Assembly: GCF_000368265.1 (NCBI RefSeq)
Contig: NZ_KB851219.1
Location: 387,920-451,919 of the forward strand
Direction of reading: 5' to 3'
Source of the DNA: Acinetobacter brisouisimilis
Lineage (GTDB): Bacteria; Pseudomonadota; Gammaproteobacteria; Pseudomonadales; Moraxellaceae
Length of the DNA: 64,000 nt
The position numbers and the translations under genes are program-made. Under the pieces are notes generated by a model. It had not been told where the DNA came from, did no database searches, and worked only from the letters and a program-made list of their open reading frames with translations. Shown piece after piece: positions 39,690-49,275 of the stretch; the stretch's first letter is position 1; every line of letters begins with the position of its first letter.

Positions 39690-39740
39690 ATGCACCTGAT
39701 TAGCCAGTGTCGCTGTGCGGATCAGGTGCATTTCGTTTTT
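39690..39740 (+). terminator. Long-loop hairpin terminator after pepD
   Basis: Perfect arms atgcacctgat / atcaggtgcat enclose a 20-nt loop and are followed by ttcg and seven T residues. Confidence 0.75.
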
Positions 39741-39837
39741 TTGATTGAGCTCATGCTCCAAATGAATTGAGCATGTTTTTAGTATCTTCCTAGATGCAAT
39801 ACATTCGGAATACAACTTCTTGCCATACAATACGAAT

Positions 39838-40467
39838 TTACAAACGAAGATATTGGCTAATCACTTGGCGAAGTGGTTTTAAATAACCTGTAAAGAAGTG
39901 GTTTGCCCCTGGAAAAATCGTAATGGGGTGTTTTTGCGGTTTTGCCCAAACAATTAAGTCACTGAGCAAGGTAATATCATCTTCTTCGCCATGTACAAAT
40001 AACATATCACCTTGAATTTCAGGTGTTTGATAGTCACGTAAACCACGTACCATCGCTGTCGGTAAACCACATAACACCAACTGTTTTGGACGCTGTGCAA
40101 CATCGAGTGCAGCGTAACATTTGGCTAGCACATGCGCACCAAAGCTAAATCCACCTGCATAAAAATCAAGGTTCGGATGCAGTTCACGCAATTGTTGCAA
40201 GATTGCCAAAATATCGTCGGTTTCGCCAAAACCTTCTTCATGCAAGCCTTCTGTTTGTCCTGCGCCGCGGAAACTTGGACGGTACACAATACAGCCGCGC
40301 TCGGTCAAAATATTCGAGAGTAACATCGGGACTTTATGATGGGCTGTACCACCTTGTAGCGGATGCGGATGACAGACAATCGCAAAACTGCGAATTGCTC
40401 CCTGTGGGCGGTCAACAAAAACCTCAATTTTCCCAGCAGGACCTTGTAAAAAAATCGTTTCAGGCAT
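39838..40467 (-). CDS. Alpha/beta hydrolase
   Basis: About 209 residues of the dienelactone-hydrolase-like alpha/beta family: CHPHPLQGGT forms the oxyanion region, RPSFRGAGQTEG follows, the nucleophile elbow is GGFSFGAH, and LFVHGEEDDI...GANHFF holds the acid and histidine. The substrate is unknown. ATG 40467 (MPETIFLQGP) matches what I remember of orthologs. In-frame ATGs at 40503 and 40533 are possible. Confidence 0.8.
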   Translation of the reverse strand: MPETIFLQGPAGKIEVFVDRPQGAIRSFAIVCHPHPLQGGTAHHKVPMLLSNILTERGCIVYRPSFRGAGQTEGLHEEGFGETDDILAILQQLRELHPNLDFYAGGFSFGAHVLAKCYAALDVAQRPKQLVLCGLPTAMVRGLRDYQTPEIQGDMLFVHGEEDDITLLSDLIVWAKPQKHPITIFPGANHFFTGYLKPLRQVISQYLRL

Positions 40468-40596
40468 AGAACTCGATGAGCTTAATTTTAAAGTAGGGGT
40501 CATGATTGTACCGATAAACGCCATCAGAAACACGAATTGGCGTTAGAAATAGGGGACTGATATAGTGGGCAGAATATAGCAAAAATGAGGATGTCT

Positions 40597-41376
40597 ATGC
40601 TGGCTTTAATTTCACCTGCGAAAACACTGGATTATGAAACTGCATTGCCAAGTAGCAACTTTACTCAGCCACGTCTGCTTGATCAGTCTGAGCAGTTGAT
40701 TGAGGTGTGTCGTGAGTTGTCCGCATCGCAACTGGCAAGTTTAATGAGTGTCAGCGAAAAAATTGCACAGCTCAATGTCGCGCGCTTTCAAGATTGGCAA
40801 ACCGAGTTTGATCTTGCCAATGCCCGCCAAGCCATTTTTGCATTTAAAGGTGATGTTTATACAGGTCTAGATGCCTATGCATTGAACGACCCACAATTGG
40901 ATTTTGCCCAACAGTATTTACGTATGTTGTCAGGTTTGTATGGTTTGCTTCGTCCACTGGACTTGATGATGCCCTATCGTTTGGAAATGGGCACAAAACT
41001 GCACAATCCGCGTGGCAGCAACTTGTATGAATTTTGGGGCAAACGTATTACCAACCTGATCCAGCAAGATTTGCAGCAAGCCAACAGCAATATTTTGCTG
41101 AACCTTGCGTCGGATGAATATTATAAAGCGGTGAAAGAATCTGAGTTGGATGCGAAAATCGTCAAACCTGTATTCCTCGATCAGAAAAATGGCAGATACA
41201 AAGTCATTAGTTTCTATGCCAAAAAAGCCCGTGGTTTAATGGCACGCTTTGTGATTGAGCAGAAAATTCAGCAGGTTGAAGATTTAAAAGCCTTTAATAG
41301 CGAAGGTTATTATTTCGATGCTGAAAACTCTAATGCTAAAGAGCTCGTATTTAAACGTGAAGAACAGGCAGCATAA
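40597..41376 (+). CDS. yaaA: Peroxide stress protein YaaA
   Basis: 259-residue DUF328/YaaA-family protein that in E. coli limits free iron and DNA damage during peroxide stress. It starts with the classic [13 protein letters not shown] and contains [31 protein letters not shown] and [17 protein letters not shown] 40597 lies five bases after AGGA, whereas the earlier ATGs at 40585 and 40591 overlap that site. Its stop overlaps the next start (TAATG). Confidence 0.93.
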   Translation: MLALISPAKTLDYETALPSSNFTQPRLLDQSEQLIEVCRELSASQLASLMSVSEKIAQLNVARFQDWQTEFDLANARQAIFAFKGDVYTGLDAYALNDPQLDFAQQYLRMLSGLYGLLRPLDLMMPYRLEMGTKLHNPRGSNLYEFWGKRITNLIQQDLQQANSNILLNLASDEYYKAVKESELDAKIVKPVFLDQKNGRYKVISFYAKKARGLMARFVIEQKIQQVEDLKAFNSEGYYFDAENSNAKELVFKREEQAA

Positions 41377-42008
41377 TGCTGACTTTTCAGCAGCAGTTTA
41401 GTCAGGCATGGCGAAAACTATTCGTACAGTTTTCACCTGAGTACTGGTCATTGCAGCAGCATGAACAGTGCTTGGCAGAATTGCTGCAAGCTTATCAGGA
41501 ACCACAACGTGCCTATCATCAGGTACAGCATATTGTGGAATGTCTAGCGTTGTTTGAAAAAGTACAAAGTCAGATTGAAGATGGTTTAGCGTTGCAACTG
41601 GCAATTTTCTTTCACGATGTGGTGTATCAGCCCCGTTCTGCAAGCAACGAACAGGATAGTGCCATGTGGATGCGGCAACAACTGGCAGGCGCATTGCCCC
41701 AAACTCAGCTTGAGAAAATTGTGACTTGGATTTTGGCGACACAGCAACATGCCACAACGCCTGAGTCAGATTTAGTCTATTTACTGGATATTGATCTGGC
41801 GATTTTAGGCAGCTCAGCTGTACGTTTTGCCGAGTATCAACAGCAAATTCGGCAGGAATATGTATGGGTCGATGAACTGATTTATCAGGAAAAACGCACG
41901 CAAGTGCTGCGCCAGTTTTATCTGGCACAACCTTTGTACCAAACCCGATATTTTCAGCAGCACTATGAGCAGCAAGCCAAACTCAACTTGCTGCAAGCAT
42001 TGGGTTAA
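41376..42008 (+). CDS. HD-domain metal-dependent phosphohydrolase-like protein
   Basis: 210-residue protein with an HD-type metal site: AYHQVQHIVECL supplies the first histidine, FFHDVVY the HD pair, and a later LDIDLAILG the final aspartate. It belongs to an uncharacterised HD family once mislabelled as an NMDA-receptor-like protein. The substrate is unknown. It is translationally coupled to yaaA (1-nt overlap) and converges on the photolyase gene with only six bases between stops. Confidence 0.75.
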   Translation: MLTFQQQFSQAWRKLFVQFSPEYWSLQQHEQCLAELLQAYQEPQRAYHQVQHIVECLALFEKVQSQIEDGLALQLAIFFHDVVYQPRSASNEQDSAMWMRQQLAGALPQTQLEKIVTWILATQQHATTPESDLVYLLDIDLAILGSSAVRFAEYQQQIRQEYVWVDELIYQEKRTQVLRQFYLAQPLYQTRYFQQHYEQQAKLNLLQALG

Positions 42009-42014
42009 TTCGGG

Positions 42015-43445
42015 CTAATCCAGTGCTTTAAATGCTTCGATGGCACGCACGCGACTGCTTTTCAGATCGACAATTGCTTTGGGGTAGCCTAACCCAGCTT
42101 TATAGCCTTTGGCATAAGGCTCATGAATGTTCTTATCATCTAAAGATCGAAGTTCAGGCACCCAGCGACGAATATAATCACCATTTGGGTCAAATTTTTC
42201 TGACTGACTAATCGGGTTGAAAATCCGAAAATACGGTGCTGCATCTGTGCCTGTCGATGCGCTCCATTGCCAGCCACCATTATTGGCTGCCAAATCCCCA
42301 TCGATCAGATGTTGCATAAACCATTGTTCGCCTTTACGCCAGTCAATCAGTAAATTCTTGGTGAGAAACATCGCGCAAATCATGCGTACCCGATTGTGCA
42401 TCCAGCCTGTCGCCAGTAATTGCCGCATACCTGCATCGACAATCGGGATGCCCGTTTTACCTTGTTGCCATGCGCTTAAACCTTCAGGATCATCACGCCA
42501 TTGCAGTTGCTGGGTTTTAAGCTGAAAGGGCAGGTGCTTAGAGACTTGAGGGTGATCAAACAAAATATGCTGATAAAACTCGCGCCAGAGCAATTCATCT
42601 AGCCAGGTCTGCTGTCCCTGATCGGTGATTAAAAACTGTCCTTGCTGTGGGCGAAATAACGCCTGTACGCATTGGCGAATCGACAGAATTCCAATATTCA
42701 AATATGCCGATAGTTGACTGGTGCCTGCTTGAGCAGGAAAGTCACGTTGCTGCTTGTAATCTGCCAGTGTATTTTTCAGAAAATTATCCAGTTGCTGCTG
42801 TGCATGCAATTCACCAACAGTCCAAAGTTGTTGTTGCTCAGAAGAAATGGCGCTGTAACCCAGTTCATGCAGTTCAGGAATATTTTGTTCTTGTTCACTC
42901 AGCTCAAGTTGCAGAGGTGTTTGAATGGCAATATTAGGATAGCAGGCAGGTAATTGTTGATTGAGCCGCTCGTAGCAGTTTTTCTTAAAAGGCGTAAACA
43001 CCTGATACGGCTGTCCTGACTGATTACGAATACTGCCCACAGGAAATAATGTGCGGTCTTGGTACAACTCCAGTTGAATATTTGCTCGTGATAACTGATC
43101 TTGACAGTGTTTATCACGTTGCAGTTCATGCACACCGAGTTCAACATTGGCATGGACTTTCTGAACTTGAAGACGCTCGCACAGTTTGAATAACACAGAG
43201 GGAATATCTCGCCAAACTGGCACAATTTTAATGATCAGTGGAATATTATAGTGTTGTAATTGTTGCTGTAACTGGCGTAATTGACGCAAATAAAAATCCA
43301 GTTTAATTGGCGCATCATCATGTAGTTGCCACTGCTTGGGAGACAAAATCGCGAGTGCGAGACATGAACCATTTTGACTGGCATGCCATAAGGCTGCATG
43401 ATCAGAAATCCGTAAATCTTGACGAAACCAAATCAGGGTAGGCAT
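42015..43445 (-). CDS. phrB: Deoxyribodipyrimidine photolyase
   Basis: Blue-light DNA repair of cyclobutane pyrimidine dimers. The 476 residues match class I CPD photolyase. The N-terminal antenna-binding Rossmann domain (LIWFRQDLRISDHAAL) is followed by the FAD-binding domain with LDELLWREFYQH, GIPIVDAGMRQL..TGWMHNR.RM, and the WQW.ASTGTDAAPYFRIFNP block that binds FAD and the dimer. Confidence 0.94.
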   Translation of the reverse strand: MPTLIWFRQDLRISDHAALWHASQNGSCLALAILSPKQWQLHDDAPIKLDFYLRQLRQLQQQLQHYNIPLIIKIVPVWRDIPSVLFKLCERLQVQKVHANVELGVHELQRDKHCQDQLSRANIQLELYQDRTLFPVGSIRNQSGQPYQVFTPFKKNCYERLNQQLPACYPNIAIQTPLQLELSEQEQNIPELHELGYSAISSEQQQLWTVGELHAQQQLDNFLKNTLADYKQQRDFPAQAGTSQLSAYLNIGILSIRQCVQALFRPQQGQFLITDQGQQTWLDELLWREFYQHILFDHPQVSKHLPFQLKTQQLQWRDDPEGLSAWQQGKTGIPIVDAGMRQLLATGWMHNRVRMICAMFLTKNLLIDWRKGEQWFMQHLIDGDLAANNGGWQWSASTGTDAAPYFRIFNPISQSEKFDPNGDYIRRWVPELRSLDDKNIHEPYAKGYKAGLGYPKAIVDLKSSRVRAIEAFKALD

Positions 43446-43491
43446 AAAATCAAATCAGTCTTAAGTACTTGATGAGTCAAAAATAGCATAA

Positions 43492-43522
43492 AAAAAGCAA
43501 AGCGCTAGGCTTTGCTTTTTAG
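43492..43522 (-). terminator. Terminator after the slyD-like gene
   Basis: The stem aaaaagcaaag / ctttgcttttt with the loop cgctagg lies 20 nt beyond the stop of the FKBP gene on the minus strand. Confidence 0.75.
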
Positions 43523-43540
43523 ATTTGCGCTCGGCAAAAC

Positions 43541-44023
43541 TTAGTGGTGGTGACCACCTGCACCGTGAACATGACCATGCTCAAGTTCTTGCGCAGTCGC
43601 ATCACGCACTTCAACGATTTCAACTTGGAAAGTCAAGTCTTGACCAGCAAGTGGGAAGTTTGCATCAACGATGATTGTGTCGCCTTCAACTGATTTAACA
43701 GTCACGATTTGTACGCCGTCATCAGTTTGAGCTTGGAACTGCATACCTGCTTCGATTTTCTCAACGCCTTGGAACATTTGCGCAGGAACTTCTTGTACGA
43801 GGTCTGGGTTGTATTCGCCATAACCTTCAGCAGCAGGAACGTTGACAGTTAATTTTTCGCCAACAGTTTTACCTTCAAGTGCTTTTTCTAAGCCAGGAAT
43901 GATATTGCCTGCACCGTGCAAATAGGCAAGTGGTTCGCCTTGAGACTGGTCAAGTGTTTCACCCTCAGCGTTTGTTAATGTGTAGTGGAATGAAACCACG
44001 TGGTTATTTGCAATAGCAGTCAT
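43541..44023 (-). CDS. slyD: SlyD-type FKBP peptidyl-prolyl isomerase
   Basis: 160-residue cytosolic prolyl isomerase/chaperone. The FKBP half-domains flank an inserted flap: VSFHYTLTNAEGETLDQS, LAYLHGAGNIIPGLEKALEGK, then the IF domain (VNVPAAEGYGEYNPDLVQEVP...). The tail is His-rich (HGHVHGAGGHHH), as in SlyD, where it binds nickel. It is shorter than in E. coli, and cysteines are absent. Nickel supply to the urease in the same window is a possible but unproven link. Confidence 0.88.
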   Translation of the reverse strand: MTAIANNHVVSFHYTLTNAEGETLDQSQGEPLAYLHGAGNIIPGLEKALEGKTVGEKLTVNVPAAEGYGEYNPDLVQEVPAQMFQGVEKIEAGMQFQAQTDDGVQIVTVKSVEGDTIIVDANFPLAGQDLTFQVEIVEVRDATAQELEHGHVHGAGGHHH

Positions 44024-44067
44024 GTTTGAAATCCATACAGAGTTTTAAAGTCACATCATAAAATGAA

Positions 44068-44105
44068 ATCCTGAATTTGGGGAATGCAAATTCAGGATTT
44101 TTGAT
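44068..44105. terminator. Hairpin between the carboxypeptidase and slyD-like genes
   Basis: The arms aaatcctgaattt / aaattcaggattt flank a 9-nt loop with T-rich sequence on both strands. On the minus strand it follows the carboxypeptidase gene and would separate it from slyD. Confidence 0.55.
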
Positions 44106-44171
44106 GATGTGCATTATTTTAAACGAATTTGGGGCTGATTTAAAAAATTCAAGCCTATTTTTCTTTCGATC

Positions 44172-45461
44172 TTACAACAGTATCTTCGCGGGAATCACTT
44201 TTTCTGCGAGGAAAGGGAGTAATTGGCATAACCAGTGCCAGAAGCGCTGGAAAATGCTGGCATATTCAAGCTGAACATGTGAAAGCACTGGAATATCTTC
44301 TAACCATTGACCATTTTGGTACACCTTGAGCGTTGCGATGTGCACGTTCTGATTTAAAGGTGCGGTGAGTTGTTTCTGATTAAGGTTGACCTGAATCTGG
44401 GTTTTGGTCTCATTAATCGGTTCAATATTTTGCCCGTTATAGACTAAACGTCCGCTATTATTATTGAAGCTGCGCATGTCAATATTGATCGGCTGGTTGT
44501 ACAAAGAAGTCGTCATAAACTGCGTGCTTTGCGGTACAACCTGATAGCTACGGATTTTCCCGTTCATGACAGGCAAAATCGCGATGGGCTGTTGTGCTTT
44601 AACCATCACTTCGTCGCGTGTGTAACTATAAGCCAGATTCATTAAGCGATGTGCGACTTCGGCACGCATTACAGGACTGGTTGTTCCAAGTACCACCACA
44701 ATCAAACGACGCTCTGGCAAGTTTGGATTTATGGTTGGGCGTTTGGCAGTTAAAGCAAGGTTAAAACCTGCAGCACGGGTAAAACCTGTTTTTAAACCGT
44801 CCACAGTCGGATCTTGTTTGAGCAAGATGTTGGTGGCGTGATGCGGATGACCATTCCATGAATAACTGGTTTGTTTAGAGTAACCCAAATAATCAGGAAA
44901 CTGTTGAATCAGTGCATTGCCCAGTTTTGCCATATCTGCGGCAGAGGAATAATGCCCATCCATGGTAATTCCTGCAGGATTGGTAAAGTGGGTATCCGTC
45001 ATGCCCAATGCTTTGGCTTCTTGGTTCATGCGTGCCACAAAATGTGGAAGATTACCACCAATCCGCTGTGCCAATGTCACGGCAGCATCATTGGCAGACA
45101 TCACCACTAAACCCGTGAGCAATTGATCAACCGTGATTTTTTGTCCTGGGCGCAAGAACATTTGCGATTCATCAGGCTGAACGACATGTACCACATCATT
45201 GGCAGTAATCACATCTGTCTTTTTGAGTTTGCCTGCCTTAATTTCTTGGAGCGTAATATAGGCCACCATCATTTTGGTTAATGAAGCAGGTGCACGCTGC
45301 GCATGGCTATTGTATTCAGCAATAGTTTGACCAGATTGAGGATCATAAATTGTCCATGCTGCGGCAGGTACAGATTCGGGATCGATATTCAAAATGGCTG
45401 CATGGGCAAAACCTGAGCACAATATACCTAGCCCCGCAAACCAAGAAATAAAACGTTTCAA
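44172..45461 (-). CDS. dacC: D-alanyl-D-alanine carboxypeptidase (PBP5/6 type)
   Basis: Periplasmic DD-carboxypeptidase that trims peptidoglycan pentapeptides. The 429 residues begin with a signal peptide (cleavage about 21), then the S11 motifs: SLTK with Ser60 and Lys63, SAN, and KTG within GLKTGFT. The C-terminal beta domain and an amphipathic end (FQRFWHWLCQLLPFL) that anchors the enzyme to the inner membrane are present. It could equally be called dacA. Confidence 0.9.
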   Translation of the reverse strand: MKRFISWFAGLGILCSGFAHAAILNIDPESVPAAAWTIYDPQSGQTIAEYNSHAQRAPASLTKMMVAYITLQEIKAGKLKKTDVITANDVVHVVQPDESQMFLRPGQKITVDQLLTGLVVMSANDAAVTLAQRIGGNLPHFVARMNQEAKALGMTDTHFTNPAGITMDGHYSSAADMAKLGNALIQQFPDYLGYSKQTSYSWNGHPHHATNILLKQDPTVDGLKTGFTRAAGFNLALTAKRPTINPNLPERRLIVVVLGTTSPVMRAEVAHRLMNLAYSYTRDEVMVKAQQPIAILPVMNGKIRSYQVVPQSTQFMTTSLYNQPINIDMRSFNNNSGRLVYNGQNIEPINETKTQIQVNLNQKQLTAPLNQNVHIATLKVYQNGQWLEDIPVLSHVQLEYASIFQRFWHWLCQLLPFLAEKVIPAKILL

Positions 45462-45635
45462 AGGACAAATCCTGAGGAGATCAAAAGAAAGAGAAAGCTA
45501 TCTTCCATGACAAAGATTAAAGCTAACTTGATTTACTTTATCTTCTGTATGGAATACTAGCAGTAGCGCATATTAGAGTAAAAAAATGCTAAGCTAAAGC
45601 CCTGCATAACCTGATTAAGATTAGAATTCCGACTT

Positions 45636-47351
45636 ATGTTGCACTATCAAATAGAGTTTGACGATTACCAACAGCATCTCATTCATGTGACCTTACGTTT
45701 TGTTGCCAATCCGACCCAAGAGTTGTGGTTGCCGACATGGATTCCGGGCAGTTACCTGATTCGTGAATTTGCAAAACACATTGAATCTGTCAAAGCCTAT
45801 GATGAGGCAGGGCGCGCGCTTAAAATCAGTAAATTTGAAAAGAATAAATGGCGTTTATTTAACACCGATCATGAGCTGATCACGGTGGAATACGATGTCT
45901 ACGCGTATGATTTATCGGTACGCGGTAGTTATGTCGACCAGACACGTTTTTATGTCAATCCAGCGTGTGTGTGCTTAGGTCTCAAAGATCAAGAAGAAGC
46001 TGAATGTGAATTGGAAGTGTTCTTGCCCGATGAGTTTAAGCATTTTGCTGTAGCGACAGGCTTGGCATCAAAAAGCTTGGTGAAAGGGCGCTATACCTTA
46101 AAAGCTGAAAATTATATGCAGCTCATCGATAGTCCATTTGAACTGGCTGATCAAACCCGTTTCAGTTTTGAGGCTGAAGGCATCCAGCATGAATTTGTGA
46201 TTTCGGGTAAACATGCAACCAACGTTGAACGCTTACAAGCAGATATCCAAAAAATTTGCCAAACTGAAATTCAACTTTTTGGTTCTGCACCCTTTAAAAA
46301 CTATGTGTTCATGACCATGGCTACAGGCAACAGTTATGGTGGGCTTGAGCATCCGAACAGTACCAGCCTGATTACCCCACGTGATGACTTGCCAAAAGCC
46401 AATGAGCCACAAGAGCCATCGGAAGATTATCAACGTTTCCTCGGGCTTTGTAGTCATGAATATTTCCATTCGTGGTTAGTTAAATATATTCGTCCTGAAA
46501 ACTTTGTGAATTATGATTTGCACAAAGAAAGCTACACCTCGTTGTTATGGATTTTTGAAGGCTTTACTTCATATTACGATGATTTGATCCTGCTGCGCAG
46601 TGGCGTGATTTCACAAGCCTCTTATTTGAAATTACTCAAAACACAGATTGATCGTTATTTACAGAATCCAGGTCGTGAAGTGCAGTCTGTGGCTGAGTCG
46701 AGTTTCGATACTTGGATCAAATTCTATCGCCCAGATGAAAACAGCAATAATGCAGGAACCAGCTACTACAATAAAGGTTGCTTGGTTGCATTGTGTCTGG
46801 ATTTAGGTTTGCGTTTACGCGGTTCAAGTCTTGATGCGTTGGTACGTAAGCTGTATGAAAATGCGCAAAAAGGTATTCAAGTCAGCGAGCGTACTATTTT
46901 TGACTTGTGTGAAGAATTAACAGGTCACTCATGGTTAGAGCAAATCAACCATCTGATCTATACCACTGATGAATTACCACTGGATCAATTATTCCCTGAA
47001 TTCGGGATTGAGTATCAAGTTAAAAATGACAAGACTCAGCCATTTGGTTTGAAAGTTGCCGATAAACCTGAGGGCATGATGATTCAACAGGCACGTCGTG
47101 ATGGTGTGGGTGCAAAAGCTGGGTTGTCTGCCAATGATGTGATTGTTGCGATTGACGGCTTAAAAGCTTCGGAAAAACTGTTAGCGAAGTACGCCAAGCA
47201 GCAAGGTGAATTTGTGGTACATGCTTTCCGCCGTGATGAGTTGCTTCAGTTTACGGTAAATGCAGCTGAAATTGGATTGACCACAGTTGAGTTGAAAGTG
47301 GAAGATCAAGAGAAGGTAGAAGGGTGGTTAATAAAACAATTTATATTTTAA
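45636..47351 (+). CDS. M61-family glycyl aminopeptidase-like metallopeptidase
   Basis: 571-residue soluble protein with an N-terminal M61 beta domain (LWLPTWIPGSYLIREFAKHIE), zinc motif HEYFHSW at 274-280 with a downstream glutamate (IFEGFTSYY), and a C-terminal PDZ domain (about 470-560: GAKAGLSANDVIVAIDGLKA). No signal peptide is visible. The substrate is unknown; characterised family members prefer N-terminal Gly or Ala. The accessory region begins after it. Confidence 0.85.
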   Translation: MLHYQIEFDDYQQHLIHVTLRFVANPTQELWLPTWIPGSYLIREFAKHIESVKAYDEAGRALKISKFEKNKWRLFNTDHELITVEYDVYAYDLSVRGSYVDQTRFYVNPACVCLGLKDQEEAECELEVFLPDEFKHFAVATGLASKSLVKGRYTLKAENYMQLIDSPFELADQTRFSFEAEGIQHEFVISGKHATNVERLQADIQKICQTEIQLFGSAPFKNYVFMTMATGNSYGGLEHPNSTSLITPRDDLPKANEPQEPSEDYQRFLGLCSHEYFHSWLVKYIRPENFVNYDLHKESYTSLLWIFEGFTSYYDDLILLRSGVISQASYLKLLKTQIDRYLQNPGREVQSVAESSFDTWIKFYRPDENSNNAGTSYYNKGCLVALCLDLGLRLRGSSLDALVRKLYENAQKGIQVSERTIFDLCEELTGHSWLEQINHLIYTTDELPLDQLFPEFGIEYQVKNDKTQPFGLKVADKPEGMMIQQARRDGVGAKAGLSANDVIVAIDGLKASEKLLAKYAKQQGEFVVHAFRRDELLQFTVNAAEIGLTTVELKVEDQEKVEGWLIKQFIF

Positions 47352-47692
47352 AAATATAAGAATTACTTTGTAAAATGGTGAATACTGAAACCTAGTGTTT
47401 ACCATTTTCTTTCTTTAATAGTTTGGTATTATTATAAGTTAGTTAAAATGGATTAGAAATTTTTTTAATTTTATTGTTTAATTATTGAAAATATTGTAAT
47501 AATTTCTTTATGGTATTTTTAATAAGTTGATACTTTATATTTTTAAATATAAGAATAAATAATGGTTTTTTGTATTGGGAAGATTAGTATAATAAATTTG
47601 TTTTTCTAATATTTAAGTTATTTTTTATATATGAATAAATTAAGTTTCATAGTTATTAGCACTAAAAGTGACATATCCTAGCTCTTATAAAA
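47352..47692. other. Very AT-rich spacer before the exported three-gene cluster
   Basis: Roughly 340 nt of strongly AT-rich sequence without any plausible gene. The composition contrasts with the flanking core genes and may mark a site bound by a nucleoid silencer or an old insertion boundary. No inverted or direct repeat that would define an element was seen. Confidence 0.4.
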
Positions 47693-47721
47693 TTGACTTT
47701 TAAAAATATGAACTATATTTT
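47693..47721 (+). promoter_or_regulatory. Candidate promoter of the exported three-gene cluster
   Basis: TTGACT (47693-47698), a 17-nt spacer and TATTTT (47716-47721) lie 45 nt before the first ATG, with GTGAG as a ribosome site just ahead of it. Confidence 0.45.
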
Positions 47722-47766
47722 ACTTTAAATATACAAATATATACACTTATTAAACGTGAGATAATA

Positions 47767-49275
47767 ATGAATAGGTCTTTCTTGCTTATAGCGAGTTTTT
47801 TGCTATTGTCATCTGTTGCTGTACATGCAGAAATTATTAAAACAATTGGTGAGGGTAAAGCACTGATTATAAAGAAAGATCAGAATCTAACGCGTAATCA
47901 GGCTTTAAATAATGCGCGTGAAGATGCAGTGACTGCCATGATTATTAAAATTAATGGTCCACAATCTCTTGCTGATGCCAAGCCATTTTTAAGTCAAATC
48001 GTCAAACAGGTTGATCCAAGCTATTATGTCAATTTGGGAAGCCAGACGGATGCTGAGCAAAATTTGGTGACACGCATAAGTCTGGAGATGGATGATCAAG
48101 AGTTTCGTTCAATTTTGAATGATTATGGTCTATCTAAAAAGAACAGCCGTACAAGTCCAATTATGGTGGTTATGGATGAGTATTTTGGTGTTCCACGAGA
48201 TAATTCTAAGCCAGTCAAAGAGTTTACGGCTTATTATAACGATCAGAGCTATAAACATAACGAAGATGCAAAATATAAGAGCAATGAAAGCGCAAGTGCG
48301 TCTTCAAAAGAAAGCGCTTCTTCACGGAGTCGTGCAAGCTCAGGTTATGCAGGAGCTTATGATAATTATTATGGAGCAGGTGCATATGCAGGCGGGAGTA
48401 GCCGTAGCAATAGTAATAAATATGCTGCTGCGTCTTCTTCAAAATATAATGCCTCAGAAAGTGCAAGTTATTCACAAAATGAGCAGCAAAATGATATTCA
48501 AAGTTTTGTTCGATATGTGGAATATCAAACGCCAAGCACGCAACCTGAAAGCGTTAATCAGACCTTAAACAGTATTGCGCAAAATGCTGCGAAATATGAT
48601 TTACGCCTCATGGATTCAGACCTATTTAGAAGTAAATATTTAAAAGGGCGTCATATGTCAGTTCAGCAATTGCTGAGTGACAGTGAACTGGCAAAATTTG
48701 CTGCTGCTGCACGCCAAGAAAAAGCAGATTGGTTTATGGCAGGCAGTAGCAATATCTTTGATCGAGGGCGATCTCCAGTAACAGGGCAATATGCTTGTGA
48801 TGGAGCAGTCAGCTTTAAGGTTTATTCAGTTGATGATGCAACTTTAATGACTGGGGAAACTCGTACTGAATCTGCTTCAGGCGCAACTGCGGAAGCATGT
48901 CGTACAAATGTTGCGGCAAAACTTGGGCAATTAGCACTGAGCACGATTGGACCACAAATCTTGAATTATTCAAAAAATCGTTCAATGTATGGTAAAGACA
49001 TGACGATTTTTGTAAAGAGTACTTCGAATAACGTTTCAACTCGTTTAGGTGATGATCTCTTTGTTGCGCTAGAAGATATTCAAGGTGCAGATAATATTAA
49101 TATTCGCACCCAAGATGGTCATTTAGTTGAAATTACAATGACCTATAAGGGTAATAAGCCAATTACAGTTGAATTGGCGAAAGCATTACGTAGTAGCCCT
49201 GTGTTAGCTGCAGCAGAACGTAAGCAAGAAGGTAATACGCTAACCTTATGTATTGGTGGTACCCAATGCAAATAA
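47767..49275 (+). CDS. Exported protein with Ser/Ala/Tyr/Gly-rich segment (cluster gene 1)
   Basis: 502 residues with a clear signal peptide ending at VHA (about 22). Residues 23-125 (GEGKALIIKKDQNLTRNQALNNAREDAV...) faintly resemble the N-terminal domain of flagellar H-ring protein FlgT or LPP20-like proteins. Residues about 158-242 are low complexity: Ser, Ala, Asn, Tyr and Gly with charged spacers. The C-terminal 250 residues are folded-looking, with two cysteine pairs (C341/C379 region and the terminal CIGGTQC). No enzymatic motif is visible. Its end overlaps the next start by 10 bases. Confidence 0.6.
   Translation: MNRSFLLIASFLLLSSVAVHAEIIKTIGEGKALIIKKDQNLTRNQALNNAREDAVTAMIIKINGPQSLADAKPFLSQIVKQVDPSYYVNLGSQTDAEQNLVTRISLEMDDQEFRSILNDYGLSKKNSRTSPIMVVMDEYFGVPRDNSKPVKEFTAYYNDQSYKHNEDAKYKSNESASASSKESASSRSRASSGYAGAYDNYYGAGAYAGGSSRSNSNKYAAASSSKYNASESASYSQNEQQNDIQSFVRYVEYQTPSTQPESVNQTLNSIAQNAAKYDLRLMDSDLFRSKYLKGRHMSVQQLLSDSELAKFAAAARQEKADWFMAGSSNIFDRGRSPVTGQYACDGAVSFKVYSVDDATLMTGETRTESASGATAEACRTNVAAKLGQLALSTIGPQILNYSKNRSMYGKDMTIFVKSTSNNVSTRLGDDLFVALEDIQGADNINIRTQDGHLVEITMTYKGNKPITVELAKALRSSPVLAAAERKQEGNTLTLCIGGTQCK

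Noticed and set aside
43541..44023. SlyD as a dedicated urease nickel factor
   Set aside because: It lies 27 kb from the urease operon and shares no operon; only the His-rich tail hints at nickel.
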